Origin: Crotophaga sulcirostris
Taxonomy: Eukaryota; Chordata; Aves; Cuculiformes; Crotophagidae
NCBI GenBank assembly: GCA_013397455.1
Contig: VYZB01000211.1
Span: forward strand, 1,075,796-1,139,795
Direction: 5' to 3'
Length of the DNA: 64,000 bases
Shown: piece by piece, positions 23,221 to 34,948 of the stretch
How positions within the stretch are numbered: position 1 is the stretch's first letter
How the letters are laid out: each line of letters starts with the position of its first letter
Notes under the pieces: generated by a model
Told to the model about the DNA's origin: nothing
Seen by the model: only the letters and a program-made list of their open reading frames with translations
Databases searched by the model: none
Made by a program: the position numbers and the translations under genes

Positions 23221-24604
23221 GCTATTACTAAATTTACCTGTGGCTTCCCCTCCACCCCAAAAATTAATAAATTGTTCTTTTCCTAACACTGTATTTGGTT
23301 TTTCTGCTGTGCTGTTATCAGGCTAGAACTAAAAATCATTCCTTCTTTGAAGAAGCTCAGACAAACGGGTAAGCCAGGCTAAATGTCCCCAGGGGAAAAC
23401 TTACTTCATTTCTGAAACATTAACAACAGCAATCAAATGAAATGTGAGTATTTTCAGAGTACATACTGTGCCTTAGGACATTTAAGCTAATTTCTTGAAT
23501 AAAGGAACTTTTCAGTAACCTTAAGGAAGAATGCCCTGAAAAGACAGTTCTGAATACCAGCTATTTCTGACATGTACCATCTGCAGAAAAATTAGGCTCA
23601 GGGGACTCACATGTTCCTCTTTTATCATCTTTGTGAGATTATTTTGTGTATTTACGTTATTTAGCTCGCATATAGTGGCTGGTAGTTATTCCTTCATTTG
23701 CTTGTGGCTGGAATTGCTGTTTTGTGAGTCCCTTAGAGGCACCTCCTGCTGTTTCTTCTCAATGTCACTCACTTTGTCCCTGCAGTGGGGAACAAGGTAT
23801 TAGCAGAGTTCTGATGGCTGAAAGGACAGTGACCATCTGACCAGGCTTCAACTTGTTTCCAAGCAAGCTTTGTTTTTGTACAAATACGACCAGCCACCCA
23901 CTGTCGTGGGTCAATGCAACTTACTATGTCTGGGTAAACATCTGGGGCTGGCACTTTTGCTGATAAAAGTGCATGAAAGTGAACTGTATGCCATTTGCAC
24001 AACTGTGATTCAGGTTGGTTTGGCCCATGCCTGGACAAACACCTGATTTGAATCATTTTCCAGCATTTAAGAGTAAATGCAGAAAGTTCCCACCTGCTCC
24101 CTCTTGCTCTTTTACTTCTTAATGCCACCAGGGAATTAGTAAAAAATGGACAAATTTTTTTTTTTTTTCCCCTAACTGTCTTATTCTTGGCATTTAAGCA
24201 TACACATCTGAAAAAAACTGGCCCTCAGCAATGGGAACAAATCAGTCTTACAGCCCAGGCAATACATAAAACCAGTCTGCAAGCAAATACGTGTGGTTGT
24301 GCTGGGAATTGGGAAAATCAGCTTTCTCCTTGCAACAGTGTAGTTGTACGAGCATTAAGTACGAGCAACCACAGCTGTGTCTGTGCTAGTAAATTAAGTG
24401 TAGTTGGACCATTCCCTGGTGCTGAGGCTGATGGACATGGAAACTGGCCTCCCCTCCCCTCTGTGCCCTGCAACTGCCCGTTGAGCATGGCCCTGGCCCG
24501 TGCCAACTGTTGGCCAACGTTTGGGAATTGTTTGGGAAAGCTGGCCTCAGTTCCACTGTGCCAGGCACTGTGCTAACAATTAAACTGCAGACAATTGCCT
24601 TCCA

Positions 24605-24628
24605 GTGCCTGGGAACGTTCCCTGGCAC
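24605..24628. repeat. 24-bp near-perfect palindrome
   Basis: Two 12-bp half sites, GTGCCTGGGAAC and GTTCCCTGGCAC, are reverse complements except for one T:T pair at the sixth base of each arm. The core GGGAACGTTCCC is perfectly palindromic. It holds two head-to-head GAA/TTC units, like a two-unit heat-shock element, and two inverted GGGAA cores of the Ikaros/RBPJ type. The flank at 24400-24600 has further small inverted repeats, such as GCCAACTGTTGGC near 24502-24514. Confidence 0.8.
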
Positions 24629-25751
24629 TATTTCATTTACCAAGATGGACATTAGCTTTGGAGTTCAATACTTTGACAGATTCATCTCGGCTTCCCCCTG
24701 ACTTTAAAAGGAAGGAAACAAACAAACGAAAAAAAAAAAGGCATTCAGGGGAGAAGTTCTGCTGCATGTGGTCCTCCTTAGGGCCTGAGAAATATGCAAA
24801 CACACAGGCTCTATTGATTTGCTTCAAATTACTCTGCGTTTACAATGGAATAAAGACAAAAAGCAGAAATGACCCAGAAAATTGCCTTATTATTAAGAAA
24901 AGGGAAAAGGAAATTCCTTTTTTTTTAAATTTTATTTTATTTTAGTGAGTGACAGAGCTTGAGGAAGAAGTCTAGTTGGGGGGCTTAACAGAGAGGCTGC
25001 TCAGGGAGCTATGTAAAAAGCAGGGAAAAAAGTGTTCAGAAGCATGCCCTTAAAAAAAAAGAGAGAGGGAAGGAGAGAAAAGAAGTCTGATCCCTTTGAA
25101 GCTTGCAGTTTTATGAGAGCTTTGTCCTTGGGAACTGTGCACCAAAGATGACTAAAGCCGCTTCAGGCTTTGCAAAATTACTACAAACATAAGGTGAGTG
25201 GCTTTATCATAAAATTGGAGTGGCCATTAAAACTTCAAAGGAGACGTGTGACCTGAATTTTACCTGTCACAGTCTGGAATATTTATTATAGGAAGATTTG
25301 ATTCCTTTCTTTAGTTAACAACCTGGTGCTCACGTGAGGTCATGGGCCAGATTATAGTTTTCATTGGGGGTATGGCAGATTAGATGTTAATACTTTATTG
25401 CTCCTGACCTTGGGAATCCGTAAAGCATTGGACAGGTGGGAACTGAACAAAACCAGCCTGACTCCTTTTGAAATGAGAACATATTTCTAATACCTGAGTG
25501 TGGCCATAGTGGTACCTGACCAGGCTGACTTTGACAGGACACATCCCTCAGAAGATGCTGGGGATTGTGGTCCTTTACGAGCCCCATCAGGCAACGCTGT
25601 TGCCCTTTTACTGGCAAAACTTGAAATAAGGTTTTCCTCCCAAAGGAGGGGTAGACTCAGTAGTCAAAATGGTAGGAGAAGACACTGTGATAAAGTCATG
25701 TTTTCCCCAGCAATATCCATGTTTTTCCCCTATGTTTTTCCTTTCTCATAA

Positions 25752-25982
25752 ATCATTGAATCATAGAATCATAGAATGATTTGGGTTGGAAGGGACCTTA
25801 AAGATCATCCAGTTCCAACCCTCCTGCCATGGACACCTTCCACCGGATCAGGCTGCTTAAAGCCTTATCCAACCTAGCCTTGATCAACTCCAGGGGTGGG
25901 ATTTCCACAACTTCTCTAGACAACCAGTTTTAGTGCCTCACCACCCTCACAGCAAAAAAATTCTTCCTAATATCTAATCTTG
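25752..25982 (-). mobile_element. CR1 LINE 3' end fragment
   Basis: Minus-strand CR1. The octamer tail (AGAATCATAGAATCATAG in plus orientation) comes first, then TTGGAAGGGACCTTAAAGATCATC and the typical 3' body up to TTCTTCCTAATATCTAAT. About 230 bp, 5'-truncated as usual for CR1. It is the first CR1 met on reading from KLF5. Confidence 0.93.
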
Positions 25983-27570
25983 GTATGAATCTGCTGGTTG
26001 GCTGAGCTTGAGCCAAAGTGATTCAACACCTCATCATCTCATGGGCATAGGCAGCCTCTCCTCGTTGCTCTTGGTGGGGCTATCAAATCTGTTACCCCTT
26101 GGTGCCTTCTTATTTTCAGCCTTCTTCTTTCCCTCCTTTGAAACTCTTCCCCAAAAAACTTGTGGCTTCCAGCCTTCCCTTCCAGTCTTTTCTGCTATTC
26201 CTCTGCCTGTCTGCCCGCCTAAAAGAAGTGCTTGTAACAGCCCGTCTAAATAAGCAAACCTTTGGCATCCCAGGATGCTCACATTGCTTCTTAGCAGGCA
26301 TCTGTGTGAATATGCTTGCCTGCAACTGTACTTGTAAATTATCAGAATCATTTTACTTATATTTGCATTAGATGGAGATACCTATTGTTTTAAGAGAAGG
26401 TGACAACGTTTAACAGTAGTCAAGTGAGATCTGTAAAACTCTTGGTCTGCACATTCCAAAGTTAGTGAAGTAACTTCTGCAATATCCTAGCCGAGGCAAT
26501 GAAAACATTAAGAGCTATCTTGATTGAAAGACATGGTAAGGCTGTGGCCCAGCTGAGAGCAGAACCTGTGGGTCTGGATTCTGAGGCAAATACTAACCCT
26601 TGTGGTTATCTGTAAATAATTTACTAGATCTAAATTAATATTTAAAATTGGGATTTCAATGGACTTTAGGTGCCTAATATTGGACAACAGTCAAGACAGC
26701 CAGCTTGCTAGTACTGCCCTACTTCTGAAGTACCTTTATGATCAACCTAAAAACAGTGGTCCTTTTGCTTATTAGGAATAATGATGGTGGTAGCCAGCTT
26801 TTGCATAAAAGGCTTTTGTAGGACTATTTTAGTGGTCCATAAGACGTTTTACATTAGCTCGCTGTTGAGATCACCACCAGCCTGGCATCCCTAGTAGCCT
26901 TACCCAGGTAGACAAGGAAGGGAACAAGGACTAATTCAGAAGCCAGTGACTGTTATGATGCATAGAAATAGACATCCAAAATCTAGATGATATTATTTTA
27001 AATGCAAATTGTCTGCAGACATCTCTCTGACAGGACTGGCTCAGACTTCTTCCAAAAGCATGATTAAACTTGCAGATAAGGTTGCAATCTTTGAAATAAA
27101 AAAAAAAAACCAACAACAAACCAAACCCAACCCAAAAGACAAATTAGCAATCTAGAGGTGCAAGCTTGTTTCCTTAGCTGAAAGCTAAACTGTCTCAGAG
27201 CTGTCTACCCTTCAGCACTGAGACAGTCCTGGGTCTTTGACTGAGATGTCTTTATCTAGTCCTGATGGATCTCTCTTCACCTCCACAGCCACCTAAAACC
27301 CCATCACCTCATCTCTGTTGCTTTGAATCACCCCCTTTCCCTCATCCTCCCCTATTGCCTCCCAGTTCTAGCACCACATTATGGTAATCGTTCATGACCT
27401 ACATTTTCCTCCTTCCTTTCTCCTCTCAGTTGGACCTGTGGTCATGATGGCTTTAGGTACAATTTGGCTGGTGACATGATGGGATATCCACCCTAACCAA
27501 GGTCATCTCACCACCCTGATACCAAGAAGGTCATTTCCTCTTCAAACACAACGAGAGGGAGACTCAGCCT
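25983..27570. other. Intergenic, nothing recognised
   Basis: No gene or repeat family was recognised. An A-rich then CA-rich run lies at about 27097-27138. A C/T-rich patch at about 27270-27430 resembles the pyrimidine-rich stretch further right. Confidence 0.5.
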
Positions 27571-28246
27571 CTTCTTCCCAGCGTCCTGAGGGTATTGGCT
27601 GATGTGGTTGCCAAGCCACTCTCCATGGTATGTGAAAAGTCATGGCAATCAGGAAAAGCCCCTGGTGACTGGAAGAAGGGCAACATTGTGCCCATGTTTA
27701 AAAAGGGTAGAAAAAAGGACCCTGGGAACTACTAACCTGTCAGTCTCACCTCAGTGCCTGGGAAGAACATGGGGCAGATCCTTCTAGAAGCTATGCTAAA
27801 ACACATGGAGGACAGAGAGGTGATTTGTGACAGCCAATATGGCTTCTCCAAGGGCAAGTCGTGCATGACCAACCTAGTGACTTTCTATGATGGTGTGACC
27901 ACATCAGTGGACACAGGAAAAGCAATGGATGTAATCTATTTGGACTTCTGTAAAGCCTTTGACACAGTCCCCCACAATATGCCTCTCTATAAATTGGAGA
28001 GATATGGATTTGATAGATGGTCTGTTCAGTGGATAAGGAATTGGTTGGATGGTTGCATTCAGAAAGTAGTGGTCAACGGCTCAATGTCCAGATGGAGATG
28101 TGTGACAAGTGGCATCCCTCAGGAGTCTGTGCTGGGTGGGTCCAGTGCTGGTTATATTCTCACTGATGATATAGACGAAGGCGGGGTATGGAACTAGATG
28201 ATCTTTAAGGTCCCTTCCAACCCAAACCATTCTAGGATTCTAGGAT
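27571..28246 (+). mobile_element. CR1 LINE: RT-domain segment fused to 3' tail by internal deletion
   Basis: A plus-strand CR1 copy with part of the ORF2 reverse-transcriptase domain followed almost directly by the CR1 3' end (GGAACTAGATGATCTTTAAGG) and a tail built of ATTCTAGG units instead of the usual ATTCTATG. Several hundred bases between the RT palm and the 3' end are absent. Its left edge is set by similarity of the translated text and is approximate. Confidence 0.88.
27580..28170 (+). pseudogene. Broken CR1 ORF2 reverse transcriptase fragment
   Basis: The frame encodes recognisable CR1 RT blocks: [15 protein letters not shown], the [13 protein letters not shown] palm motif near 27940-27975, and [11 protein letters not shown] near 28107-28139. 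There is an in-frame stop (TAA at 27733-27735, where the family has NYRPVS). The LTDDIDEG block is followed by the deletion junction, so the catalytic FADD box is missing. Downstream of the stop, 27754-28197 is open for 147 codons. It cannot encode an active enzyme. Confidence 0.88.
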
Positions 28247-30196
28247 TCCTCGCCACGTCAAACCCATTGCATTCCCTCTGCTCTCTCTCCTACCGCACTG
28301 GTACCCCAATCCCCTCACATAAGACGAATTCAGGTTTAGATTGTTCCACCAGCAGGCTAACAAGCTGCAGCAAAACTGGCCTGGCTGGTTGGAGACCAGC
28401 CAATAGCAATACAGTGGATCATGTGTCGTGGGTACTTACAGAAATGAAATGTCACAGCACTCAAATAGAGAAGGAAGACTTGGTTTCAGGCCATGAGGTG
28501 TAAAAAAGCTTTATTGGCATCTTTGCTTGTTTAAACTGATCGTACACTACTCATTGCCACTGCTAAAAGAGGCCTGACAAGCACCTTGCTGGGAAACATT
28601 TTTTTTTTCAGTTACAAATGTAAGAATTGTGAACTGGTTGCTGGCCTGACTGAGACTCATCCAGCAGATAGACTCACTAGGAGCACCTGGGAAAAAATGC
28701 AGTAGAATAAAGTCCAGAGGTAGATTATTTACATTGCAATTTTATTGAAAACCTGTCTGAGACAAAATATGCAATGTGACTGCTGTTTGTAAGGACGTTA
28801 TCCCACAAAAAGGAGCTGAGGCTTTCAGCATAGTGTTTCTGGGAAAGCCTATTTCCAGTTTCTATTATCGATGTTAAAAAAATCTCTTAGGATTAGTAGG
28901 ATTTGGGGCTTTTAAGTGTTATTATAAAGATAAGTGTTTTTAAAAATAATGTGAGCAGAAGGAAAGCAATCCAAGAAAGGTGCAAGACTGGATTCAGGCA
29001 AACAAAGACATCTGTAAAGGCTTGATCTATGTTTTTGATATGCAACAAAGAAGTGAGAATCCATATTCAGTATCTGAATTTAGGACTAAAAATAAAGCAG
29101 ACTCCTTGACCCAAATAATCATAATTAAGATGGATGCAAAAGCGTATGTTAATTTAGCAAAGAAGTTCTACTTGCAATTATTACAACCAGGTGGGTCATT
29201 ACACATACCAACTGTCTTTTTACTGGTCAGGATACACAGTAATGTTCAATTGTGTGGCATGAGTAGGACAAGAATTAAACAACAGGATTAAATGGGCAGT
29301 GGATAATGTCAGGAGCAGGCACCAGTCATATTCAGCCTCCTGCTTGAAGTCTGATTCCCTTTATAGCAGGTCCCAGCCCCCTGGCCAGGACTTGCTACAA
29401 CCCAGCGTGGTCACACTGCTCCAGCCTCTTGGCCTTATCAGGCGCTTTGCCCCAGTGCCTAGATCATGGTCTTTCCATGCTGCTACACTATGTCCTCTCC
29501 ACCCCCATGCTCCCTGTAGGTCTGCTTCCCATCCCCAAGGTTTTTATTCAAGAATCCTCCAGCTCCAACACTTAATCTCATTGTCTTTTTGTATCTTGAC
29601 CAGTCTTCCCTCATGTCCAAACTGCTCATATAGATTAGCAAACTATGGTCATGTAGTCATTGTCTTCCTCTTTCTCAAGCTCCTTATCTAGACTTGCTGT
29701 CTGTGTTTACACCATTGGACCCAAGAGTCCTTCCCAGTTCCCATGTCTGGATGTGTGCTTAGTCATGCCCCAGCTCTGTGCTGAGATGGAAACCTGGACA
29801 TGTGTGCTGGATGGGAGCTGCAGCATGTCCCAGCAGGCCTGGCAATTCAGATGACCAGGAAATGAGGGCCCTAAGATATGCTGCAGAGCAAGTAAATACA
29901 GATTCAGTTTCTGTTTCTCAGTTAGCTGGCTCTCTAGTGCCAGGTCCCAGTCCAATTTTCCATATTCAGTCATCACTCCCCATCTCCACACCCATCCAAC
30001 CTATGTTTCTGTTCCTTGCTGTGGGACTGTCTCACAACACTTCTTTTCCCATTGGATCCCATTCTGACCATCTGATCTGATTTTTATCTTCACATCTTTT
30101 TACCCACATCTCTGATTTCTCTTCCTGCTGCCTTGGTTCCAGCAACAATTTACCAGAGGGTGCAGGAGAGACAACTTTTTTGCTTTTGGTTCTTAT
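28247..30196. other. Intergenic; pyrimidine-rich tract within
   Basis: No gene recognised. From about 29310 to 30170 the plus strand is strongly C/T-biased with repeated CCC/CTCC/TTCC phrases, unlike its neighbours. It may be a degraded low-complexity or old repeat segment of unknown family. Confidence 0.5.
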
Positions 30197-30534
30197 ACAT
30201 AGAATCATAGAACCGTTTGGGTCAGAAGTGACCTTAAAGATCACCAAACACCCTGTCATGGGCAGGGACACCTTCTACCAGGTCAGTTTGCTCAAAGCCT
30301 CATGTAACCTAGTCTTGAACAGCTTCAGAGATGGGACATCCATGACTTCTCTAGGCAACCTGTTCCAGTGCCTCACCACCTTCACAGTAAAAGACTTCTT
30401 CCTAATATCTAATCTAAATCTCCCCTCTTTCATCCTAAAACCATTGCGCCTTGTCCTATCAGGGTATTCCCTAACAAAGGGTCCATCCCTGTCTTTCCTG
30501 TAGGCACCCTTTAAGTATTGGAAGGCTGCTATAC
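30197..30534 (-). mobile_element. CR1 LINE 3' end fragment
   Basis: Minus-strand copy. It reads from one and a half octamer units (AGAATCATAGAA) through GACCTTAAAGATCACC and CTTCTTCCTAATATCTAATCT to GGAAGGCTGCTATAC. About 340 bp and moderately diverged. Confidence 0.92.
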
Positions 30535-33500
30535 AACATCCTTTTCCATTCCTAACCTTTACTACAAGTCACTAAGTCAAGAAGAAAGTCTGCTTTCCTT
30601 TAGCTCAGTTGCTCTGGGGGGGACACTCAGTGCTTTGGTCTACAGGGGCCATGCTTCCACCTCTGATCTGAAAAGGGATCCAATAGCCCAGTCACTAAAG
30701 GTCTGATGCCAAACGCCTTGGACATAGAGTTGACCAGAGTGTGAGCAGAGAACTTGTTTTTACACACGAGTGAGACCAGAGTCGTGCACAGGTAATCTAG
30801 AAGCAGATACCTCCCCAGACTTGTGTGACATACCTGGGACCATGTTTCACGGTCACATGTAGGAACATTAGAGAATCTTAAACATTTTAAGTGACTCCAC
30901 AGGATTTTAACCTGAACAGGATAAAACACCAGTTCAGACAAATCTCTGAGCAGGTAGAGGCCTCAAATTTTCCAATTTTTCAGTGTCCTGTACTTGGGTA
31001 GATTTTCATAAGAGCAGGGAAATGCACAGCACCCCGCTGACCATCATTGCTGATCAGAAAACATGAGAACCCAGGGCTGTTTAACAGAAAACTCAAGAAT
31101 TGTTTTACATGCCAAAATGCTCGAAAATTATTTCAGAAGTAATAGGAGAATAAAAAGATGACTCTGTAGGAGATTATAGATAGACACTTGTAAAATTTCA
31201 GGCCATATCCTTACATTTTGTAAGATTATAAACAATACCACCTCAGCTGCAAAATGCCTGCATTTGTGTTCTCAAGACTCTAAATGGGTGGGAGAAGAAG
31301 ACAAAAGACAAACCATTCTGCATTCTGATTTTTTGCTGTTGCAGGGAGAAAGCCAAGCACTAGCTGTCTTCAGTCACCAGCTTTACACTGTGGTGTCCTG
31401 GAAGAAGCTGCAGAAAGCAGCCCATGTTCCCTCATCACCAGACTTTGTTTCAGGCAGGCTCATTTCTGAGCTGCCCACTGGATCTGTGGTTGCAGTGTGG
31501 CTGCTATTAATCCAAGAACCACCACTGTCTGTGTTGTTACTAGCTAGATTCAGGCTGCAGTCCAAGACATGACTGTCCGATGCTGTGTATTTTCATGAAC
31601 CTAGGGTACAAAAGATTTTCCTCTCAATGTAGGATCCCTCTGTGGGCCAGGTTGCTCATGAGAAACACCCAGCTTCCCATGTCTCCAGGACATATTTAAA
31701 AGAGTTCTTTAAATGTTGATCTCACCTGGTCATGGCCTTTAAGGGACAGCTCGAGGGCAGAGGCCTCAGAGTTGCTAGCTGTGCATTCAGTATGGTCACT
31801 GGAACCTGATCTTCCACACTTGAGCTTTCCCTCAAAAGGGGGGCAATTACAGTCCCGCGCTGTGGACACTCACACTGAGCTCTGCCGGGGTGCTGTTGGG
31901 GCTCCCTGAGCAGCTGAGACCCAGTGTGCACCCATATTTTACCACTTTGTGGAGTCAGGATGTTGCTGGAGAGTGCACCCAGACCCAGGAGCTCGGAGGT
32001 GCTCCATACATACACCCTTCTCAGGAACCTGCCAAACAGCTGATGTTTGCTGAGGTTCAACTGCTGTTCCATTTACTTTGTGAACTGCTTTCATTCCCAG
32101 CTTTGTATTTTCTCTTTTCCCAGTGCATCTCTCCCCTCACCCATTGCATTCAGGCTTCTGAATGCAATGCATTCTCTTGGTGGCTCCTTGGCTCCTTTGA
32201 TGTGTGTATGAAAGTTGATGGAGCTGTTGAAATCTACCAGCTGACTGACACAAAACACTATGAAAGAGCCCAGGTCACATACCACATCCAAGTCAGCCTA
32301 AACCTAACAACGCCAGGTCCTTCATATTCCTTTGGCTAATACGGCCAAGAAGAGCTGGGACTTTCAGCTAGATCTGTCATATCAAAACCAAGCGATTCGC
32401 AGGCTCTTTGTTCCATAGGTTCTAGTCTGACTCGAATGGGAGAGGTATTCTTAAGACTACTTTTGTTTATTTATTTTCAGATGCACATACCACAAAAATT
32501 AGATTACGGTTTGGATTTTGTCACGGCTGTCTCCTGCAAAGACTGGTTCTGTCTGTAGCAAGTATTTTCTGGAGGGTTTCTTCTCTTAATTACATGCTGC
32601 CACCCACTTGTTTCCTTAAGGCAGATTTTACATCCGTGATTTCCCAGTGAATCTTCCTTCCTTTAAGGTGGTACGTCTCTAAGGTGGGCAGACTGACAGC
32701 ATAGAGAAGGCTTTTACGATCCAGTGGTCAAAATGTTTTTCTTCTGCCACATGGAGGGCTGGAAAGTGCACAGACTGTGTGACAGCAAGGTTTAATTCAT
32801 GCTGTGCTAATGCTGGAAGCAATTGCAAACTGCGGTCCCAGTGGGAGAATCCAGATCCTGCAATCCCACATATGCTTGATTGACATTTGTAAACAAGCAC
32901 AAGAAATGCACAACACTAAGGACATCGGTGATAACCTGGAAGTTTGTTAACATAATTTGTTTTTTACTGGTTAGATGATAGAATGGTTGAGGTATCTTGT
33001 GGAGGGGCCAGAGATGTGAATGCAAGCCTGGGCGCAGACTACAGTTAAGAGCCACTTACAGTTGACCACCTGTGTGTGGACACTCAGCCATCTCCGCTGG
33101 AAAGTTGGAAATGGGGGCTGCCTACCAAAATACCAGCATCACCTGAGCCTCACAGGCCAGTCACATGTGGACACATCTCTAACCTTGTTGTAAATGTTAG
33201 TTTTGCAGTGCAGCATCTCTCAGCACTTGACTCACAGCAAAGGTTCCTGTGTACTGTTGCAGTATGTCTTCATAAGAAAATCTGGGAATCCTGGAAACTG
33301 GTTCTGTGATAACTGGAGGTGCTCATAATGAGTTTGTCACTGTTTCCTTTTGTGAGAGATTTGCTAATGCAGGACCTTTTGGAGCATTCATCTCTCTCTC
33401 TTCTGCCCTGCAGCCCTTGCTTGCAGTAGCACTGTGTTTTCTTTTGTTTCTGTTTATCTTTCTCTCCCTGACTTAATGAATATTTATTTATTCTGTTCAA

Positions 33501-34481
33501 TATGGGAGTTTCTGAGGGAAGGTTTAGATAGTCCATCCGCATACCTTGGGTATCCCTGGCTGATTGCAGGCATGTCCAGAAGGAGATGTGAAATGTGTGT
33601 CCTCCCTCCACCTCCTGAGGCACACCAAGGGGTGGAAGTAGTCTCTCAGATCTTGGGCAAGTGCTTTAACTGCGAGATACTGAGTACAGAAGAATTTTCT
33701 ACAGTGTCTTTTCTCAGCCAGGCTTGGCTGGTGTGTATGTGTGTGTGTCCTGTATAAGCTTCACACAGTCCCATCCAAGGCCCTTATCACCTTGAATGCA
33801 AGCAAATACTTTACCTTCAGGTTTTGTCATTTCTAAAAGTTGTGGGTTTTTTTCTTTGTTTTTTTTTTTTTTTTTGTGTGTGTGTGTTTTTTTGTGGTTG
33901 TTTGGTTTGGTTTTGCTGTTGTTGTTTTTGGTTTTGTTTTAATGGAAAACATTTTAGGGCTTGATGGAGCTTCAGAGCCATCTGAGAACCATATTTTCCT
34001 TCCCCCTTTCACATACTCTGAGTGTAAACTGGAGAGAAAGCTCAGCCCTTTCACCTTTTGTCGGATGTTGATAGAAAAAACAGAAGCATTTTTAGCTTTT
34101 AGATTGATATCTTCGCTTTAGTTCTCTGTCCCTGCTCTCAGCTCCCCTTTAATTGTGTGAAAGGTTTGTTTGGAGTAATTGTGGTTTAAAACTAGAGAAG
34201 GAAATATTCTGCTTTGGCAGACCTTGCATACAGAAAGTCTCCTGCAACATGGTTGTCAGTTCATACTTAGTGACATTATTTACAAATACTGTTCAAGGAG
34301 TAGAAACGGAGTAGAGAGTGTTTTGACAAATACATTAAAACAGTCCTCCTTTGAGACAGCTAACATTGGATTTTCCAGCCCCCTTTTCCAAAAACAATAA
34401 CTTAATGAGCTGGGTTCCTTTTTGTTTTCTGGTCATTTAAGCTGTGCTTCTTCCCACATACTGGTTATATAGACATATACT
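30535..34481. other. Intergenic, no gene recognised
   Basis: Open frames of up to ~150 codons occur (for example 31890-32339), but I recognise no domain and codon patterns look random. A long T/TG-rich tract occupies 33840-33945. Confidence 0.5.
33840..33945. repeat. T-rich/(TG)n low-complexity tract
   Basis: A run of about 17 T is followed by GTGTGTGTGTG and then TTTGG/TTGTT-type repeats on the plus strand, with almost no C or A over ~100 bp. Confidence 0.85.
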
Positions 34482-34948
34482 GGCTCCAGGGAAGGCCACA
34501 AAGATGATCAGAAGGCTGGAGCACCTCCCGTGTGAGGACAGGCTGAGAGAGCTGGGCTTGTTCAGCCTTTACAAGAGAAGGAGGTCTCTGGGGAGACCTT
34601 ATAGCAGCCTCCCACTACTTAAAGAGGCCGAAAGGAAAGTTGGGGAGAGGCTCTTTATCAGCGCGGGTAGTGCCAGAATGAGGGATAATGGTTTTAAGCT
34701 GAAAGAAGAGAGATTTACATTAGATATTCGGAAGAAAATTTTTCCTGTGCAGATGGTGAGGCACTGGAACAGGTTGCCCAGGGAAGTCGTGGATACCCCA
34801 TCTCTGGAGGTGTTTAAGGCCAATCTGGATGAAGCTTTGAGCAACCTGATCCAGTGGAAGGTGTCCCTGCCCATGACAGGGGGATTGGAACTGGGTGATC
34901 CTTAAGGTCTCTTCCAACCCAAACCATTCTATTATTCTATGATTCTAT
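34482..34948 (+). mobile_element. CR1 LINE 3' fragment
   Basis: Plus-strand copy of about 465 bp. It starts at GGCTCCAGGGAAGGCCACAAAG and passes through GAGCTGGGCTTGTTCAGCC, TTAGATATTCGGAAG, GGCACTGGAACAGGTTGCCC and GATCCTTAAGGTCTCTTCC. It ends in ATTATTCTATGATTCTAT. An open frame of 153 codons spans it but only mirrors repeat sequence. Confidence 0.94.

Larger units (their letters stand above)
17846..25751. other. Intergenic DNA, no gene or CR1 recognised
   Basis: Unique-looking sequence 3' of KLF5. Open frames are short and unlike known proteins. Points of structure are a 16-bp palindrome at 23205-23220, a 24-bp near-palindrome at 24605-24628, a T-run near 24156-24169 and a (GT)n patch near 20382-20392. 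Because it lacks recognisable repeats it is a reasonable place to look for KLF5 enhancers; this is inference from context. Confidence 0.6.

Noticed and set aside
31264..32339. Two open frames (102 and 149 codons) in GC-richer DNA
   Set aside because: No recognisable domain, no splice-site support and no conserved context.
34444..34905. 153-codon open frame at a CR1 copy
   Set aside because: It mirrors CR1 3' non-coding repeat text, not a gene.
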